Shown in pieces: positions 46,749 through 56,470 of a DNA stretch of 64,000 nt. The stretch is from DUTS01 sp050951605. Its GTDB lineage: Bacteria > Bacillota > Peptococcia > DRI-13 > DTU073. Location of the stretch: NCBI GenBank assembly GCA_050951605.1, contig JBMNJJ010000003.1:1-64000 (forward strand). Reading direction: 5' to 3'. Numbering within the stretch: the stretch's first letter is position 1; each line of letters begins with the position of its first letter. The position numbers were made by a program, and so were the translations under genes. Under the pieces are notes generated by a model that was not told where the DNA came from, ran no database searches, and worked only from the letters and a program-made list of their open reading frames with translations.

Positions 46749-46852
46749 AATTATCTCCCTCCCTCTATAACCTTCATTAAATATAACAAAAATCCTCCCG
46801 TAAATCTGCCTCTTCCATATATTAAATCTCTACTTTCGACTTCCGATTTCTC

Positions 46853-48970
46853 TTACTTAAATAGTTTAATTCCCTCAAGCAACAAGCTGTGATTAATAAA
46901 AGCATCTTCAATTACCGTGTTTTTTAACTGTCCTTGGACAACTCTATAAATATATTTATATTGATTCTTTATCCCTTTATCTTGTCTTAATTTCCTCTTC
47001 GTTTTCTTAATACTTCCATACCGGTTCATTTTAATATAGTTATCCAGCTCACAAACTACACCATTTGAAAAAACTCTAAGCTGTTCTTTAGGATATTTTT
47101 TCGAACCCATTGAAGTATATATAATATTTCCTATTGCCCCTGATTTAAATTGCAATGTTATTATGGCATTATCTTTCTTAGGATAAGCTTCATTCTGGGT
47201 AAAAGCTATATTTAATGATACTAATTCACTTCCATCTAAATATTGAAGAACATCAACAAAATGACAAGCCTCCCCAATGATTCTTCCGCCACCAACTTTT
47301 TCATCCTGTGTCCAATGGTCTTCCGGTATATACCCGGCATTAACAATATAATCATATACTGCAGGTATTTTATCTGTTAAAAGATCTTTTTTAATCTTCT
47401 TTATTAAGGGAGCATGCCTTCGATTTAAGCCTATAAAAAGCTCACCCTTTGCTGACCTATAAGCAGTCTTAATCTTTTCAAGTTCATCCCAAGTTAGACA
47501 CATAGGCTTCTCACAATACACATGTTTCTCTGCTTCTAAAGCTTCCATAATAAATTGGGCATGAGTATTATGTTGAGTGGCAATAACAATTAAATCTATA
47601 TCAGCATCGTTCAACAAATCTTGGTAATCATTCGTCATATACTCAAATGAAAACACATCTTGTGCTTGAGCAAGACCTACTCCGCCGGTTGTCGCCAAAC
47701 CTTTAAAATGATATAAACCTATCTCTTGCATAATAGGTAAAAGAGTATTTTTAGTAAAGTTTCCCGCTCCAATTACCCCAACAAAAACTTTATCTTTTTC
47801 TACTTTTGCTTGGACTTGCTTATTAGAAACTTTATTCAACCACTTGTTTTCGTTCTGAGAATATTTTAATAATATTCCTATATAATTTTCCTTATTTTTA
47901 TTAGTCGTAATCATTTCATAAGCAATTTCCGCTTTTGCAAAATCAATCTCATGCGTAATTAAATCAGAAAAATCAACCCGCTTCCCCGCAATTAGTCGAA
48001 TGAACTCTTCAAGATTACGTCCTACAGTAAATCTAACATGCCCCAGCGGATAATCAATACCTTTTTCTTCATAATTAGAATCATAACGTCCGGGTCCATA
48101 AGAACGTGCAAGCGTAAATGTTAATTCTTTCTCATAATAAGGACGACGCTCTATATCCATTTTAGTTACACCAATCATACATATAATTCCGCGGTCACGA
48201 GCTATGGCAGCAGCTAAATCCATAGGTTCATTACTGTTTGTCGCAGCTGTTATAATTACTTTGTCTACACCACGTCCTTTTGTCAAAGACTTCGTAATAT
48301 TAACAGCGTTTTCATCATTAGATAAAATAAATGCCTTTAATTTTGTTCCACTTAAAGATTTATCTTTAATGTCATAACCAATAACATCACAACCATACGC
48401 ATCTAGAATTCGGGCAGTAATGTGTCCTAAAAGTCCTAATCCAATAACTGCCACAATTTCACCCGGTTTAACCTTAGCCTGATGAATTCCTTGTAAAGCG
48501 ACTCCACCTAAAGCACCTAAAGCACCTTGACGATAATCCATCATTTCATTCGGTATCTTTACTAACAAATTCTTATTGACACGATTGATTTCGCTATGAT
48601 AGGCCTGCCCGGCCATGGCGACCATATCACCCTTTTTAACTTCAGTAACACCACTTCCGCATTCAATGACTTTACCAACTGCCGAATAACCCATGGGCAT
48701 TGGTTCATTTAATCGTGTAAATGCTTTATTCATAGTTGTTAATATGCCCTCTGTAGACATTTTCCCCCAAATCTTTTTAATTTGCTCCGGTCTCTCCAGT
48801 GCTTTTTGCATTAAATTTTTACCGGCAAAAGAAGTAAGCATTCTTTCCGTTCCTGCACTAACAACAGAATAATAAGTTTCCACCAAGACATAATTATCTT
48901 TTACAGTAGGCATAGGTGTATCTATTAATTTTACAGAACCATCATTAAGCATTAAAAATAATTGTTTCAT
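46853..48970 (-). CDS. Bi-domain oxidoreductase: zinc-type alcohol dehydrogenase fused to Gfo/Idh/MocA
   Basis: 705 residues. Residues 1-370 are an MDR alcohol-dehydrogenase fold (VKPGEIVAVIGLGLLGHITA). Residues 395-690 are a Gfo/Idh/MocA oxidoreductase (VFVGVIGAGNFTKNTLLP, then HVYCEKPM with the EKP motif). This fusion is found repeatedly in polysaccharide clusters next to a heparinase-like gene, as here (24 bp away). It probably modifies a sugar, but substrate and reaction are not established. Confidence 0.88.
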   Translation of the reverse strand: MKQLFLMLNDGSVKLIDTPMPTVKDNYVLVETYYSVVSAGTERMLTSFAGKNLMQKALERPEQIKKIWGKMSTEGILTTMNKAFTRLNEPMPMGYSAVGKVIECGSGVTEVKKGDMVAMAGQAYHSEINRVNKNLLVKIPNEMMDYRQGALGALGGVALQGIHQAKVKPGEIVAVIGLGLLGHITARILDAYGCDVIGYDIKDKSLSGTKLKAFILSNDENAVNITKSLTKGRGVDKVIITAATNSNEPMDLAAAIARDRGIICMIGVTKMDIERRPYYEKELTFTLARSYGPGRYDSNYEEKGIDYPLGHVRFTVGRNLEEFIRLIAGKRVDFSDLITHEIDFAKAEIAYEMITTNKNKENYIGILLKYSQNENKWLNKVSNKQVQAKVEKDKVFVGVIGAGNFTKNTLLPIMQEIGLYHFKGLATTGGVGLAQAQDVFSFEYMTNDYQDLLNDADIDLIVIATQHNTHAQFIMEALEAEKHVYCEKPMCLTWDELEKIKTAYRSAKGELFIGLNRRHAPLIKKIKKDLLTDKIPAVYDYIVNAGYIPEDHWTQDEKVGGGRIIGEACHFVDVLQYLDGSELVSLNIAFTQNEAYPKKDNAIITLQFKSGAIGNIIYTSMGSKKYPKEQLRVFSNGVVCELDNYIKMNRYGSIKKTKRKLRQDKGIKNQYKYIYRVVQGQLKNTVIEDAFINHSLLLEGIKLFK

Positions 48971-48994
48971 AGCTTAACCTCCAAAACAAACAAC

Positions 48995-51022
48995 CTACAA
49001 AATAATTTTAGTTACCAAAACTTCTTTTTCTTCTCTGCTATTCACCTCATAAACCAACTGATTTACTGGTATTTTTTCACCATAATAAAGTGAGCGCCAG
49101 CCTATTGGTTTCTCCTCGTCGCCAAAATAAATATATGTATCACCTTGGGTAGTGCTTGATATTTCCAAGATAAGATCTTCTTCATTATCAATGATTAACC
49201 TATATTTATTATTATCTAGCTTTTCTATTTCAGTTCCTATATTCCAATTTAATTTAATATTAATATTCTTTCTCTTTTTGTTGTCTATCTCATCAGTAAT
49301 AATATAATAATTTTTTTTATACTCAATTTTTCTGGTATGTGTATTTTTATATGCGTTATGATAACCTGAGAAAAAAACCTGCTCTTTATCAAAATTAAAT
49401 TCAGTTAAAACCCCTTCAGACCAATCTAAAAATAAGAACCTAGGACCTTTTTCAGCTTGATTTTTATCATTTATGGTTATTGTATTATGATTCCTAGTTG
49501 CCCTAAAATAATCCCTAAACTTTTCTTCAGGGTTATATGAATACGACCCAATATCTGTTAAGACATTCTTCCCTTTATACCATAAATCGAAATGCAACAT
49601 ATCGGCTTGAGCAGGTCTATCCTTATATTTAGTGCATCTAACCATGCCCCAACTATTACTACCCCTGATAATATAATAACCACCACTAGCAAATCTTTTA
49701 GTTTCTCTTACAACAGACAAAACCGCACTAGATTGCACTGCCTCTACACCACAAAACCAAAGTAAATCTTCTTCATGTTTCCCTTTTTCATAAAGTTTCT
49801 TCCCATTAATAATATAACTTAAAGTATTTAGCTGTGGTTTATAGTTCAAATAGTCACACGAGGATAATGGAAAAACCAATGCTCCATCATTATTACCATA
49901 ATTGGGAACCATCCCTGTTATTTCATCTTGCATTTGATAGAGGAAAGCAAGCGCCTTCTTTAATCTAGCAAGCAAACTTTGACAAAACTTAACCCCATTT
50001 AGCTCAGCTATTCTATAAACCCAAGTATAGTCTTGTAACATTAAACGATGATAATTATTAGAACTTTGCATATAACTTCCATCTTCATATATTTGCTTGA
50101 ACCCTTCTTGCTCTAAGTACTTTTTACCTTTGCTAAGCAATCTCTCCGAATCCCTAAAAAACGGGAATAATACTCCCACTGTAAATAAACCTGCTGCTTC
50201 ACTTATGGCATGACTATTTTGTGCTGATTTTATAGCCAAATTAATATTCTTTTCAATATGAATTGCATTAAAATAGATGTTTTTTATAAGTCTAAATACT
50301 CTATCCGCGGTTGTATGTACAGAATCTAAAAAGGCGTATAACCCAAAAATCCAAGCAAACGTTCTAAAAGATATTTCTTGTCCACATTGCCAATTTACCC
50401 CTAATTCATATCGGTTTTCTTTTAGCCAATGTTCTATTTGTTCCCAATAAGCTTGGGCGTATTTTTCATCTCGGGTAATTGTATATGCCCTAACAAAATA
50501 AAAAACCTGCGTAAATCTAGAAGCTTCCCAGACATATTTAACATCTCCTGAAGTTTTAGAAAGCACCTCTATATCTACCCAATGCTTGTCCTTAGGCCAT
50601 TCATATTTATTAATGGGGTTTTTGTGCCAATTAATTGGACAACCATAATCGCCTGTCCAGTGATTAAAACAGTATATTTGCCCTTTGATCGCCTTATCTG
50701 CTATTTGAATAATTTTCTCTTTATCTTCTTTACTTAAATGAACATCTAAATATTGTTTAAATGAATTAAGGTCCTGTGTATTAAACAAAAATTTATTCCT
50801 ATTTTCTTTTATATACAAATATAAATCTTCTTTTGACTTAAGATTATTTATACTTATTTTATCAATAAAATCTTCATCCGAAAAAGCCTTTACAGCAAAC
50901 TTCCTTTTTAATATTCCGGTTTTTCTTTTTAATTCATAACTTGTCCTAAAAATTACCCATGATAAACCCATTGTATTAATAACTTTAATTACATCAGTTA
51001 TCTTCATACCTTTACCTGCCAT
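48995..51022 (-). CDS. Heparinase II/III-like (alginate lyase-type) protein
   Basis: 675 residues without a signal peptide. The N-terminal alpha/alpha toroid contains FNHWTGDYGCPINWHKNP and NWQCGQEISFRTFAWIFGL, and NSHAISEAAGLFTVG. The C-terminal heparinase II/III beta-sandwich includes DMLHFDLWYKGKNVLTD and ATRNHNTITIN. The family cleaves uronic-acid polymers. Inside a biosynthetic cluster, and apparently cytoplasmic, it may edit or transfer rather than degrade. The start may be the second ATG at 51007. Confidence 0.85.
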   Translation of the reverse strand: MAGKGMKITDVIKVINTMGLSWVIFRTSYELKRKTGILKRKFAVKAFSDEDFIDKISINNLKSKEDLYLYIKENRNKFLFNTQDLNSFKQYLDVHLSKEDKEKIIQIADKAIKGQIYCFNHWTGDYGCPINWHKNPINKYEWPKDKHWVDIEVLSKTSGDVKYVWEASRFTQVFYFVRAYTITRDEKYAQAYWEQIEHWLKENRYELGVNWQCGQEISFRTFAWIFGLYAFLDSVHTTADRVFRLIKNIYFNAIHIEKNINLAIKSAQNSHAISEAAGLFTVGVLFPFFRDSERLLSKGKKYLEQEGFKQIYEDGSYMQSSNNYHRLMLQDYTWVYRIAELNGVKFCQSLLARLKKALAFLYQMQDEITGMVPNYGNNDGALVFPLSSCDYLNYKPQLNTLSYIINGKKLYEKGKHEEDLLWFCGVEAVQSSAVLSVVRETKRFASGGYYIIRGSNSWGMVRCTKYKDRPAQADMLHFDLWYKGKNVLTDIGSYSYNPEEKFRDYFRATRNHNTITINDKNQAEKGPRFLFLDWSEGVLTEFNFDKEQVFFSGYHNAYKNTHTRKIEYKKNYYIITDEIDNKKRKNINIKLNWNIGTEIEKLDNNKYRLIIDNEEDLILEISSTTQGDTYIYFGDEEKPIGWRSLYYGEKIPVNQLVYEVNSREEKEVLVTKIIL

Positions 51023-51025
51023 AAT

Positions 51026-52297
51026 CTACTTTTGTCCCTTCCCCAATAAAAAATAAGTAAATCCTTTCTCTGCAACTTTGTCTTTAGCCAAGAAATTTCT
51101 TGTATCGAAAAAATTTCTATTTCTCATAACTTTAGCCATCTCATTTAAAGGTAACTTTTTGAAATTATCATGATCTACAGCTAATAATAAAAGGTCACTA
51201 TTTCTTGATACATCAAGCAAATCCTTGGCTTGATACTTATATGTACTGACATAAGGGTCATATACGCTTACAAGATAATCCTCTCTTTTATCCATTAATT
51301 CAATCAGCTTAAGAATAGGGCTTTCTCTCACATCATCTATATTAGGTTTATAAGTGATTCCCAAGATAGATACTTTTTTGTTTCCCGGAATATCTTTTAA
51401 TATTTCATCTATTCTCGTTAGTACATAATACGGCATACTGTCATTAGTTTTTCTGGATAACTCTATGATTTTAGCAAGTTCAGGATTCTGCTCAATAATA
51501 AACCACGGGTCTACTGCTAAACAATGTCCTCCTACTCCCGGACTAGGTTGATGCAGATTTACCCTGGGATGTCTATTACATAGTTCTATTACTTCCCAGG
51601 CATTGATTCCGATTTTTTCACAGATCTTAGCAAGTTCATTAGCTAAAGCTATATTCACATCTCTAAAAGTATTCTCCATTGTTTTACACATTTCAGCTGT
51701 GGTCGCTGTAGTAAGATAAATATCTGCATTGACAAATATCTTATATAAATCTCTAATTTTCTCAGCTGACGCTTTATTAATTCCACCAACAATTCTATTG
51801 TTGTTAACTAATTCCCATAATATTTTTCCGGGAAGCACCCGCTCCGGAGAATGTCCCACAAATAATTCTTCTCCAATTTTAAGTCCTGATTTTTTTAAGA
51901 TAGGAACCATTAATTCTTCCGTTGTTCCCGCCGGAGAGGTAGATTCTAATATAACAACATTATCCTTTCTTAAATAAGGTACAATTAATTCTGTAGCTGA
52001 AACAATATGGCTCATATCCGCCTTTTTTTCTTCCGTAATTGGTGTGGGAACAGTTATAATGAAGGCATCAGCCTCTTGGGGTTTTGTAGCGGCTTTTAAA
52101 TTACCGGACTTAATTGCTGCTTCAGCCATAAGAGCCAAATATGGTTCCTCAAGGGCGATTTCCCCCTTATTTAAGGCCTCAACAACTTTTTCATTTGTAT
52201 CTACTCCTATCACCTTACAACCGTGAGTTGCAAACATAGCACTAGTTGGTAAACCAATATAGCCTAAACCAATAACACATATTTTTTTTTGCTCCAT
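51026..52297 (-). CDS. wecC: UDP-N-acetyl-D-mannosamine dehydrogenase (WecC-type)
   Basis: 423 residues from the ATG at 52297, preceded by AGGAGAATT. The NAD fold KICVIGLGYIGLPTSAMFA, middle domain ENTFRDVNIALANELAKI and catalytic cysteine PGVGGHCLAVDPWF match WecC rather than Ugd. It oxidises UDP-ManNAc to UDP-ManNAcA. The required epimerase (WecB/MnaA) is not in this window. A second UDP-hexose dehydrogenase (ugd) lies at 40.6 kb. Confidence 0.92.
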   Translation of the reverse strand: MEQKKICVIGLGYIGLPTSAMFATHGCKVIGVDTNEKVVEALNKGEIALEEPYLALMAEAAIKSGNLKAATKPQEADAFIITVPTPITEEKKADMSHIVSATELIVPYLRKDNVVILESTSPAGTTEELMVPILKKSGLKIGEELFVGHSPERVLPGKILWELVNNNRIVGGINKASAEKIRDLYKIFVNADIYLTTATTAEMCKTMENTFRDVNIALANELAKICEKIGINAWEVIELCNRHPRVNLHQPSPGVGGHCLAVDPWFIIEQNPELAKIIELSRKTNDSMPYYVLTRIDEILKDIPGNKKVSILGITYKPNIDDVRESPILKLIELMDKREDYLVSVYDPYVSTYKYQAKDLLDVSRNSDLLLLAVDHDNFKKLPLNEMAKVMRNRNFFDTRNFLAKDKVAEKGFTYFLLGKGQK

Positions 52298-52325
52298 AAT
52301 TCTCCTCATCCTAACTTAAAATCCA

Positions 52326-53582
52326 TTAAACATTCTCTAACACTTCTATTAACTTCGCCGTTAAAATCTTGTAATCGAAGTTCTTCGCACCGGCTTGTGC
52401 ATTTTGGCACATCTGGTCATATCGTTTTTGAGGCATGTCATATACTTCTAATATAGCCCTAGCTAATTCTTCCGGGGCCGATTTTTCTAACGATATCCCA
52501 CACTGATATTTTTCTAAAAGGCAATAACCCATCTTTACTGTTGAAATAATCGGCTTACCGGATGCCATATACTCAAATAATTTATTTGAACTATTACCTC
52601 TCGTCCAATTATAGAGAGATTGAGAATAATTTAAAATATTAACCGATGCTTTGCTTAAAATATATGGCATATATTTTCTTGCAACATATCCCTTCATCTT
52701 GACATTAGTCAAACCTTCAGTAATGATTTTCTGCTTTAAAAGATCTATTTGATCACCTGTTCCGTAAATCAAAAACTTGATATTCTGAATTTTTTTTAGA
52801 AATTTAGCAGCATCGAGTAAAAATTCTACATTATTAAGTGTTCTTATAGCACCGGTATAGACAACTTTAAAACTACCATCATCTAAATCTTCATCTGCAA
52901 AATGATTTTCGGCAATATTTTTAATAAACTCTTCACTATCTACACCATTGTTTATGTAAAAACAGTTATTTAAATCTATCTCGCCACCCTGCTCTAAAGC
53001 CCATTTTTTCTCCTTTAAATACCCAATGTCACCTTCTTTTAAAAACACCAGCGCATCTGCCTTTTTATAAATCCAATGTTCGCCTGCTAATAATATTTTC
53101 CCTAAAATACTCTCCTTTTTTACTTTCCCTACGGAAAAAATGACATCCGGCCACAAATCACGTACTTCACAAATACAAGGAATTTTAAGTTTATGTGCAA
53201 TCTTAATTCCCGCGACCATCGTTAAAGGGTGAGGTGAAGAGGCATAAATAACATCAGGTTTTTCCCCTTTTTGTAAAAGAGCTTTAGCAACAGAAATTAG
53301 ATTATATGCAAAAGAAAGCATATTAAGTACACGAAATAAGCCATTGTCCTTATATTCTGACGAACGAACAAATATAAAACGAACTCCACTATCTAAATGC
53401 TCTAAATACTTTTTGTTATCTTCAATTAAATTCTCACCCGTATAATGCAAAAAAGCTGATGCAAATACCGTGCTTTTATAGCCTTTAATTTTCAATTGCT
53501 TACTAAATTCATACGGTCTAACTAAGCCACTCATTGTCGGTGGAGTAGCATAAGAATGAAATAGCCAAACATTTTTTTTCAT
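52326..53582 (-). CDS. Family 4 glycosyltransferase (WbuB-like)
   Basis: 418 residues, GT-B fold, starting with the WbuB-type LFHSYATPPTMSGLVRPYEF. Further blocks are CEVRDLWPDVIFSVG, FKVVYTGAIRTLNN and the C-terminal NSSNKLFEYMASGKPIISTV. It is the only ordinary glycosyltransferase of the cluster, so other sugars of the repeat must be added by genes outside this window. It lies 16 bp upstream of wecC. Confidence 0.9.
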   Translation of the reverse strand: MKKNVWLFHSYATPPTMSGLVRPYEFSKQLKIKGYKSTVFASAFLHYTGENLIEDNKKYLEHLDSGVRFIFVRSSEYKDNGLFRVLNMLSFAYNLISVAKALLQKGEKPDVIYASSPHPLTMVAGIKIAHKLKIPCICEVRDLWPDVIFSVGKVKKESILGKILLAGEHWIYKKADALVFLKEGDIGYLKEKKWALEQGGEIDLNNCFYINNGVDSEEFIKNIAENHFADEDLDDGSFKVVYTGAIRTLNNVEFLLDAAKFLKKIQNIKFLIYGTGDQIDLLKQKIITEGLTNVKMKGYVARKYMPYILSKASVNILNYSQSLYNWTRGNSSNKLFEYMASGKPIISTVKMGYCLLEKYQCGISLEKSAPEELARAILEVYDMPQKRYDQMCQNAQAGAKNFDYKILTAKLIEVLENV

Positions 53583-53669
53583 AAGTCACTCACCTAGAAA
53601 AAATATGCATAATTCTTATTCATTATATCACAAAACACAGCTTTACCCCGTATTTTTGCATGACCTCAC

Positions 53670-54857
53670 TCACCACTCACTTTCTTTCGCCGGGCGGGTA
53701 TAAATATCATCATACATACTGCCGTAAATGAACACATGCTCATCCTGACAAATTTCCCCTATTCCTTGCCCACACGGCGAAACAATAGCCCTTACTAAAT
53801 ATTCTCCATCAGGGAGACTAACATCAGTATAATGTTTAGTCTCCCAAATTGTTTCCCCATCAGGAAAGGTATGACTTGTTTTCGGCAATTTCCAAGTAGT
53901 AAGCACACTCTTTCCTTTGGTTTCTGTTTGCACAGGAACCATTCTTTTAATCTCATTACTATCATAGAATTGCACAGCAACTTGTGTCGGACCGAAAAAC
54001 TTTCCACCTTTAGCTTTGGCTTTATCAGGTACTTTTGTTTCCCAATCAGTCCAATATGTTGTTTTTACTGTTAAATCATAACCATAACCGGACCTGGTTA
54101 CTTTATTGGGGTCCTGCCCATAGATGCTGATTTTACGCTGTGAATTATATTTTGGTTCCCGATTTTGCGCATCAGGATAAATTTCCCAATAACCGCGACT
54201 TTCCCTGCCTCCATTAGGGTCTCCCTGTTTTGTATTAATACTAAAATCTACCGTGAGCTTTTCTTGATAAATAACTGTTTTTTCTTTAGAGCTAGTACAA
54301 GTTGCAGGATGATATACTCCATTATCATCAGTATAGCTACAGTTACGTTTCTCCTGCCAATGATATGTTTCCGACCATTCATTTTCATCTATATTCGTAA
54401 ATTCGCATTGTGGAATAATCAGATTAGGCTCTTCCACCATGATCGAAGCCCTTTTAATATTATTGGTTGTATTAACTTCTCCCTCTACCGGCACTACTTC
54501 TATTTTCAAGGTGCATTTTCCCGCCTTAGCCGGAGCCTGCCAATTAAATTTTCGTTCACAGCTTTCTCCCGCTTCTAAAGTTAAGACTTCACTGCCTATC
54601 TTTTTACCTGCAGCAAAATATTGAGCCGTAAATTGTTCTAGACGGTCTCCAGTATTACGAAAAACAGCAGTAGCAATTTGGCTAGTGTTTGTCTGCACCG
54701 GGCTGGTCTGCTGTATTTCTACCGCTTCCAGGTCTATAACTAAAGGCTTCGGCACACCATAAAATTTAAGATGAACCGGCAAATACCACCGCCAGCCTTC
54801 GACCAACTCTAGCTGGCCATCTTGTTTGACATTTTCGGCTTGCATTTTATCATGCAA
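53670..54857 (-). CDS. CARDB-type extracellular protein, N-terminally broken
   Basis: 395 residues from a TTG with no ribosome-binding site. The same frame continues upstream to about 54933 as protein-like sequence (ERRPHSYQLAPEVSNLTVKF) without any start codon, so the true N-terminus is lost. Residues 50-140 look like a CARDB beta-sandwich (IATAVFRNTGDRLEQFTAQY, then TLKIEVVP). The rest is rich in Trp, Tyr, Asp and Cys and not recognised. Together with the small exported ORF upstream, it was probably one secreted protein. Confidence 0.6.
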   Translation of the reverse strand: MHDKMQAENVKQDGQLELVEGWRWYLPVHLKFYGVPKPLVIDLEAVEIQQTSPVQTNTSQIATAVFRNTGDRLEQFTAQYFAAGKKIGSEVLTLEAGESCERKFNWQAPAKAGKCTLKIEVVPVEGEVNTTNNIKRASIMVEEPNLIIPQCEFTNIDENEWSETYHWQEKRNCSYTDDNGVYHPATCTSSKEKTVIYQEKLTVDFSINTKQGDPNGGRESRGYWEIYPDAQNREPKYNSQRKISIYGQDPNKVTRSGYGYDLTVKTTYWTDWETKVPDKAKAKGGKFFGPTQVAVQFYDSNEIKRMVPVQTETKGKSVLTTWKLPKTSHTFPDGETIWETKHYTDVSLPDGEYLVRAIVSPCGQGIGEICQDEHVFIYGSMYDDIYTRPAKESEW

Positions 54858-54990
54858 ATAAAATTTAACAGTTAAATTTGATACCTCCGGAGCTAGTTGA
54901 TAACTATGTGGTCTACGTTCGCAAAACTTGTTCTATGAATTCATCGATAATTTTCAAGATGAACATATCTTTTCTCCATCTTTGCTCGCT

Positions 54991-55374
54991 TTACCTCCAC
55001 CACCGACGAGACTCATAATCTTCTTTCGTAAATGTTTTAAACCAATCGACACTTGCTTCTACTCGAATGTTCTCGTATGTCTTTTCCCATTCCTGATTCG
55101 GTTCAGCTTGAAAAGTGACATAACGTAAATATTTATCATTACAAGGGGCATTATCTAAATCTGTCCCTGCATAAGGCTCTTCCGGACCCGGCTGACCATC
55201 GGTATTCTGCCAAGTCTCTCCATCTGCATGGAGCCAAATATTAAAACAACCAACATCAATTCTTTCACCCAAAAACACTTCTTCTGCTACCGGCACCTCC
55301 GGCATTTCTTGTGCAAAAACGGGAAAGGACAGAAACAGAAAAACTAGTACCCCTAACCAGAAAAACCTTTTCAC
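54991..55374 (-). CDS. Exported N-terminal fragment of the CARDB-region protein
   Basis: 127 residues with a clear signal peptide (FFWLGVLVFLFLSFPVFAQE) and two cysteines in a short mature domain (GCFNIWLHADGETWQNTDG). It ends abruptly at TAA after SRRWWR. Reading past that stop in the same frame gives another 24 codons (SEQRWRKDMFILKIIDEFIE) before the next stop. The downstream CARDB frame then takes over. This suggests one gene split by a stop and a frameshift; two independent genes remain possible. Confidence 0.6.
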   Translation of the reverse strand: MKRFFWLGVLVFLFLSFPVFAQEMPEVPVAEEVFLGERIDVGCFNIWLHADGETWQNTDGQPGPEEPYAGTDLDNAPCNDKYLRYVTFQAEPNQEWEKTYENIRVEASVDWFKTFTKEDYESRRWWR

Positions 55375-55436
55375 AATTATTCTCCCCCTTGATAAAGAGG
55401 ATTCTCAATAACTAACATTCTGAAGCTTTACCATCA

Positions 55437-56276
55437 CTAGAGCGTATGTAGAGTAAACCCACTAATTTTTCTTAAATCTACAGGCTTATCTCCTGTAGCC
55501 TGTTCCAAGCGTGACTGCACAGGATATTTGTAAGTAAAAATAGTACTCTCCTGCAAGTCACTATAATAACATCTGTTTCTGTTTAACTGTCCGTTTTCCA
55601 CCATATATAATGCTATTGGACTCCGATCTTTAGAATACTGTTTTACGTATATGTATTTTTCATCAACAGTTAAACTATAAATAATTCTACTATCCTTAAG
55701 TTTTACTGGTAACTCAGACGTCTTTACATATTGAATCCTCGCTGATGGGAGGTCTGAGCGTTCTAAAGGTCTACTTCCCCCTTTAAAAGGCAACTCACTT
55801 GGTTTAAACGGAATTCCCTCAAACTCATGCACCGAAGGCAAGTTTGTCGTAATAAAGACCTTCCGTTTATCTCCATTCCAATAAACATGAGCACCCAAAC
55901 ATTCACTTACAAAACGCAAAGGCACCATTGTACGGTTTCCCATAATTGTTGCCGTTGTATCTAAAGTAATCTTTTCACTACCCTTCCGGGCAAATTTCTC
56001 CCCTACTGTCAAGAAGATAGTTTCTCCTGCGTGCTTTATCTCTACTGTTTTCGTTTCCTCAAACCACTCTACGCCCCCACCTAAAGCCTGAGAAACAAAC
56101 CTAATGGGTACCAAAGTACGATTGTCCGCATTAATCAAAGGTTTCTGGTCAGGAAAAGCTACTTCCACTTCATCCACATAAACACGCACCTCATCTGTAA
56201 TAGCAAAAATAGGTAACGCAAGCCCCACCAACAGTATTACTCCTAGCAGCAGAATCACGACTCTCTTTTTTCCCAT
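55437..56276 (-). CDS. Exported copper amine oxidase N-terminal (stalk) domain protein
   Basis: 279 residues. A signal peptide (VVILLLGVILLVGLALPIFA) is followed by two stalk-type repeats at about 30-145: NADNRTLVPIRFVSQALG and IMGNRTMVPLRFVSECLG, each ending in a WF/WN beta strand. The C-terminal 130 residues are unrecognised. The domain is frequent in exported and surface proteins of Clostridia and does not imply amine oxidation here. Confidence 0.85.
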   Translation of the reverse strand: MGKKRVVILLLGVILLVGLALPIFAITDEVRVYVDEVEVAFPDQKPLINADNRTLVPIRFVSQALGGGVEWFEETKTVEIKHAGETIFLTVGEKFARKGSEKITLDTTATIMGNRTMVPLRFVSECLGAHVYWNGDKRKVFITTNLPSVHEFEGIPFKPSELPFKGGSRPLERSDLPSARIQYVKTSELPVKLKDSRIIYSLTVDEKYIYVKQYSKDRSPIALYMVENGQLNRNRCYYSDLQESTIFTYKYPVQSRLEQATGDKPVDLRKISGFTLHTL

Positions 56277-56412
56277 TTTTCTTCCTCCTTCAACATAAAA
56301 AAGACTACTGAAATACCTAACCTTTCAATAGCCTTTTTCTAACATTTTGCTTCCATATATTCCCTATTTTAACATATTTCTTTTTCTTGTCAATACTTTA
56401 CAAATCTTGATC

Positions 56413-56430
56413 GTGTCAAGTTACTTTGGG
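56413..56430. repeat. Left terminal inverted repeat of the ISLre2 element
   Basis: GTGTCAAGTTACTTTGGG matches the right end with two mismatches in 18. Confidence 0.8.
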
Positions 56431-56470
56431 TTTTTAAAAAATAAAGTAATCCCCCTGTTTATCTTCCAAT

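Noticed and set aside
54858..54990. Separate small gene between the two CARDB-region ORFs
   Set aside because: All frames contain stops and none has a start with a ribosome-binding site. The sequence is better read as the broken middle of one gene.
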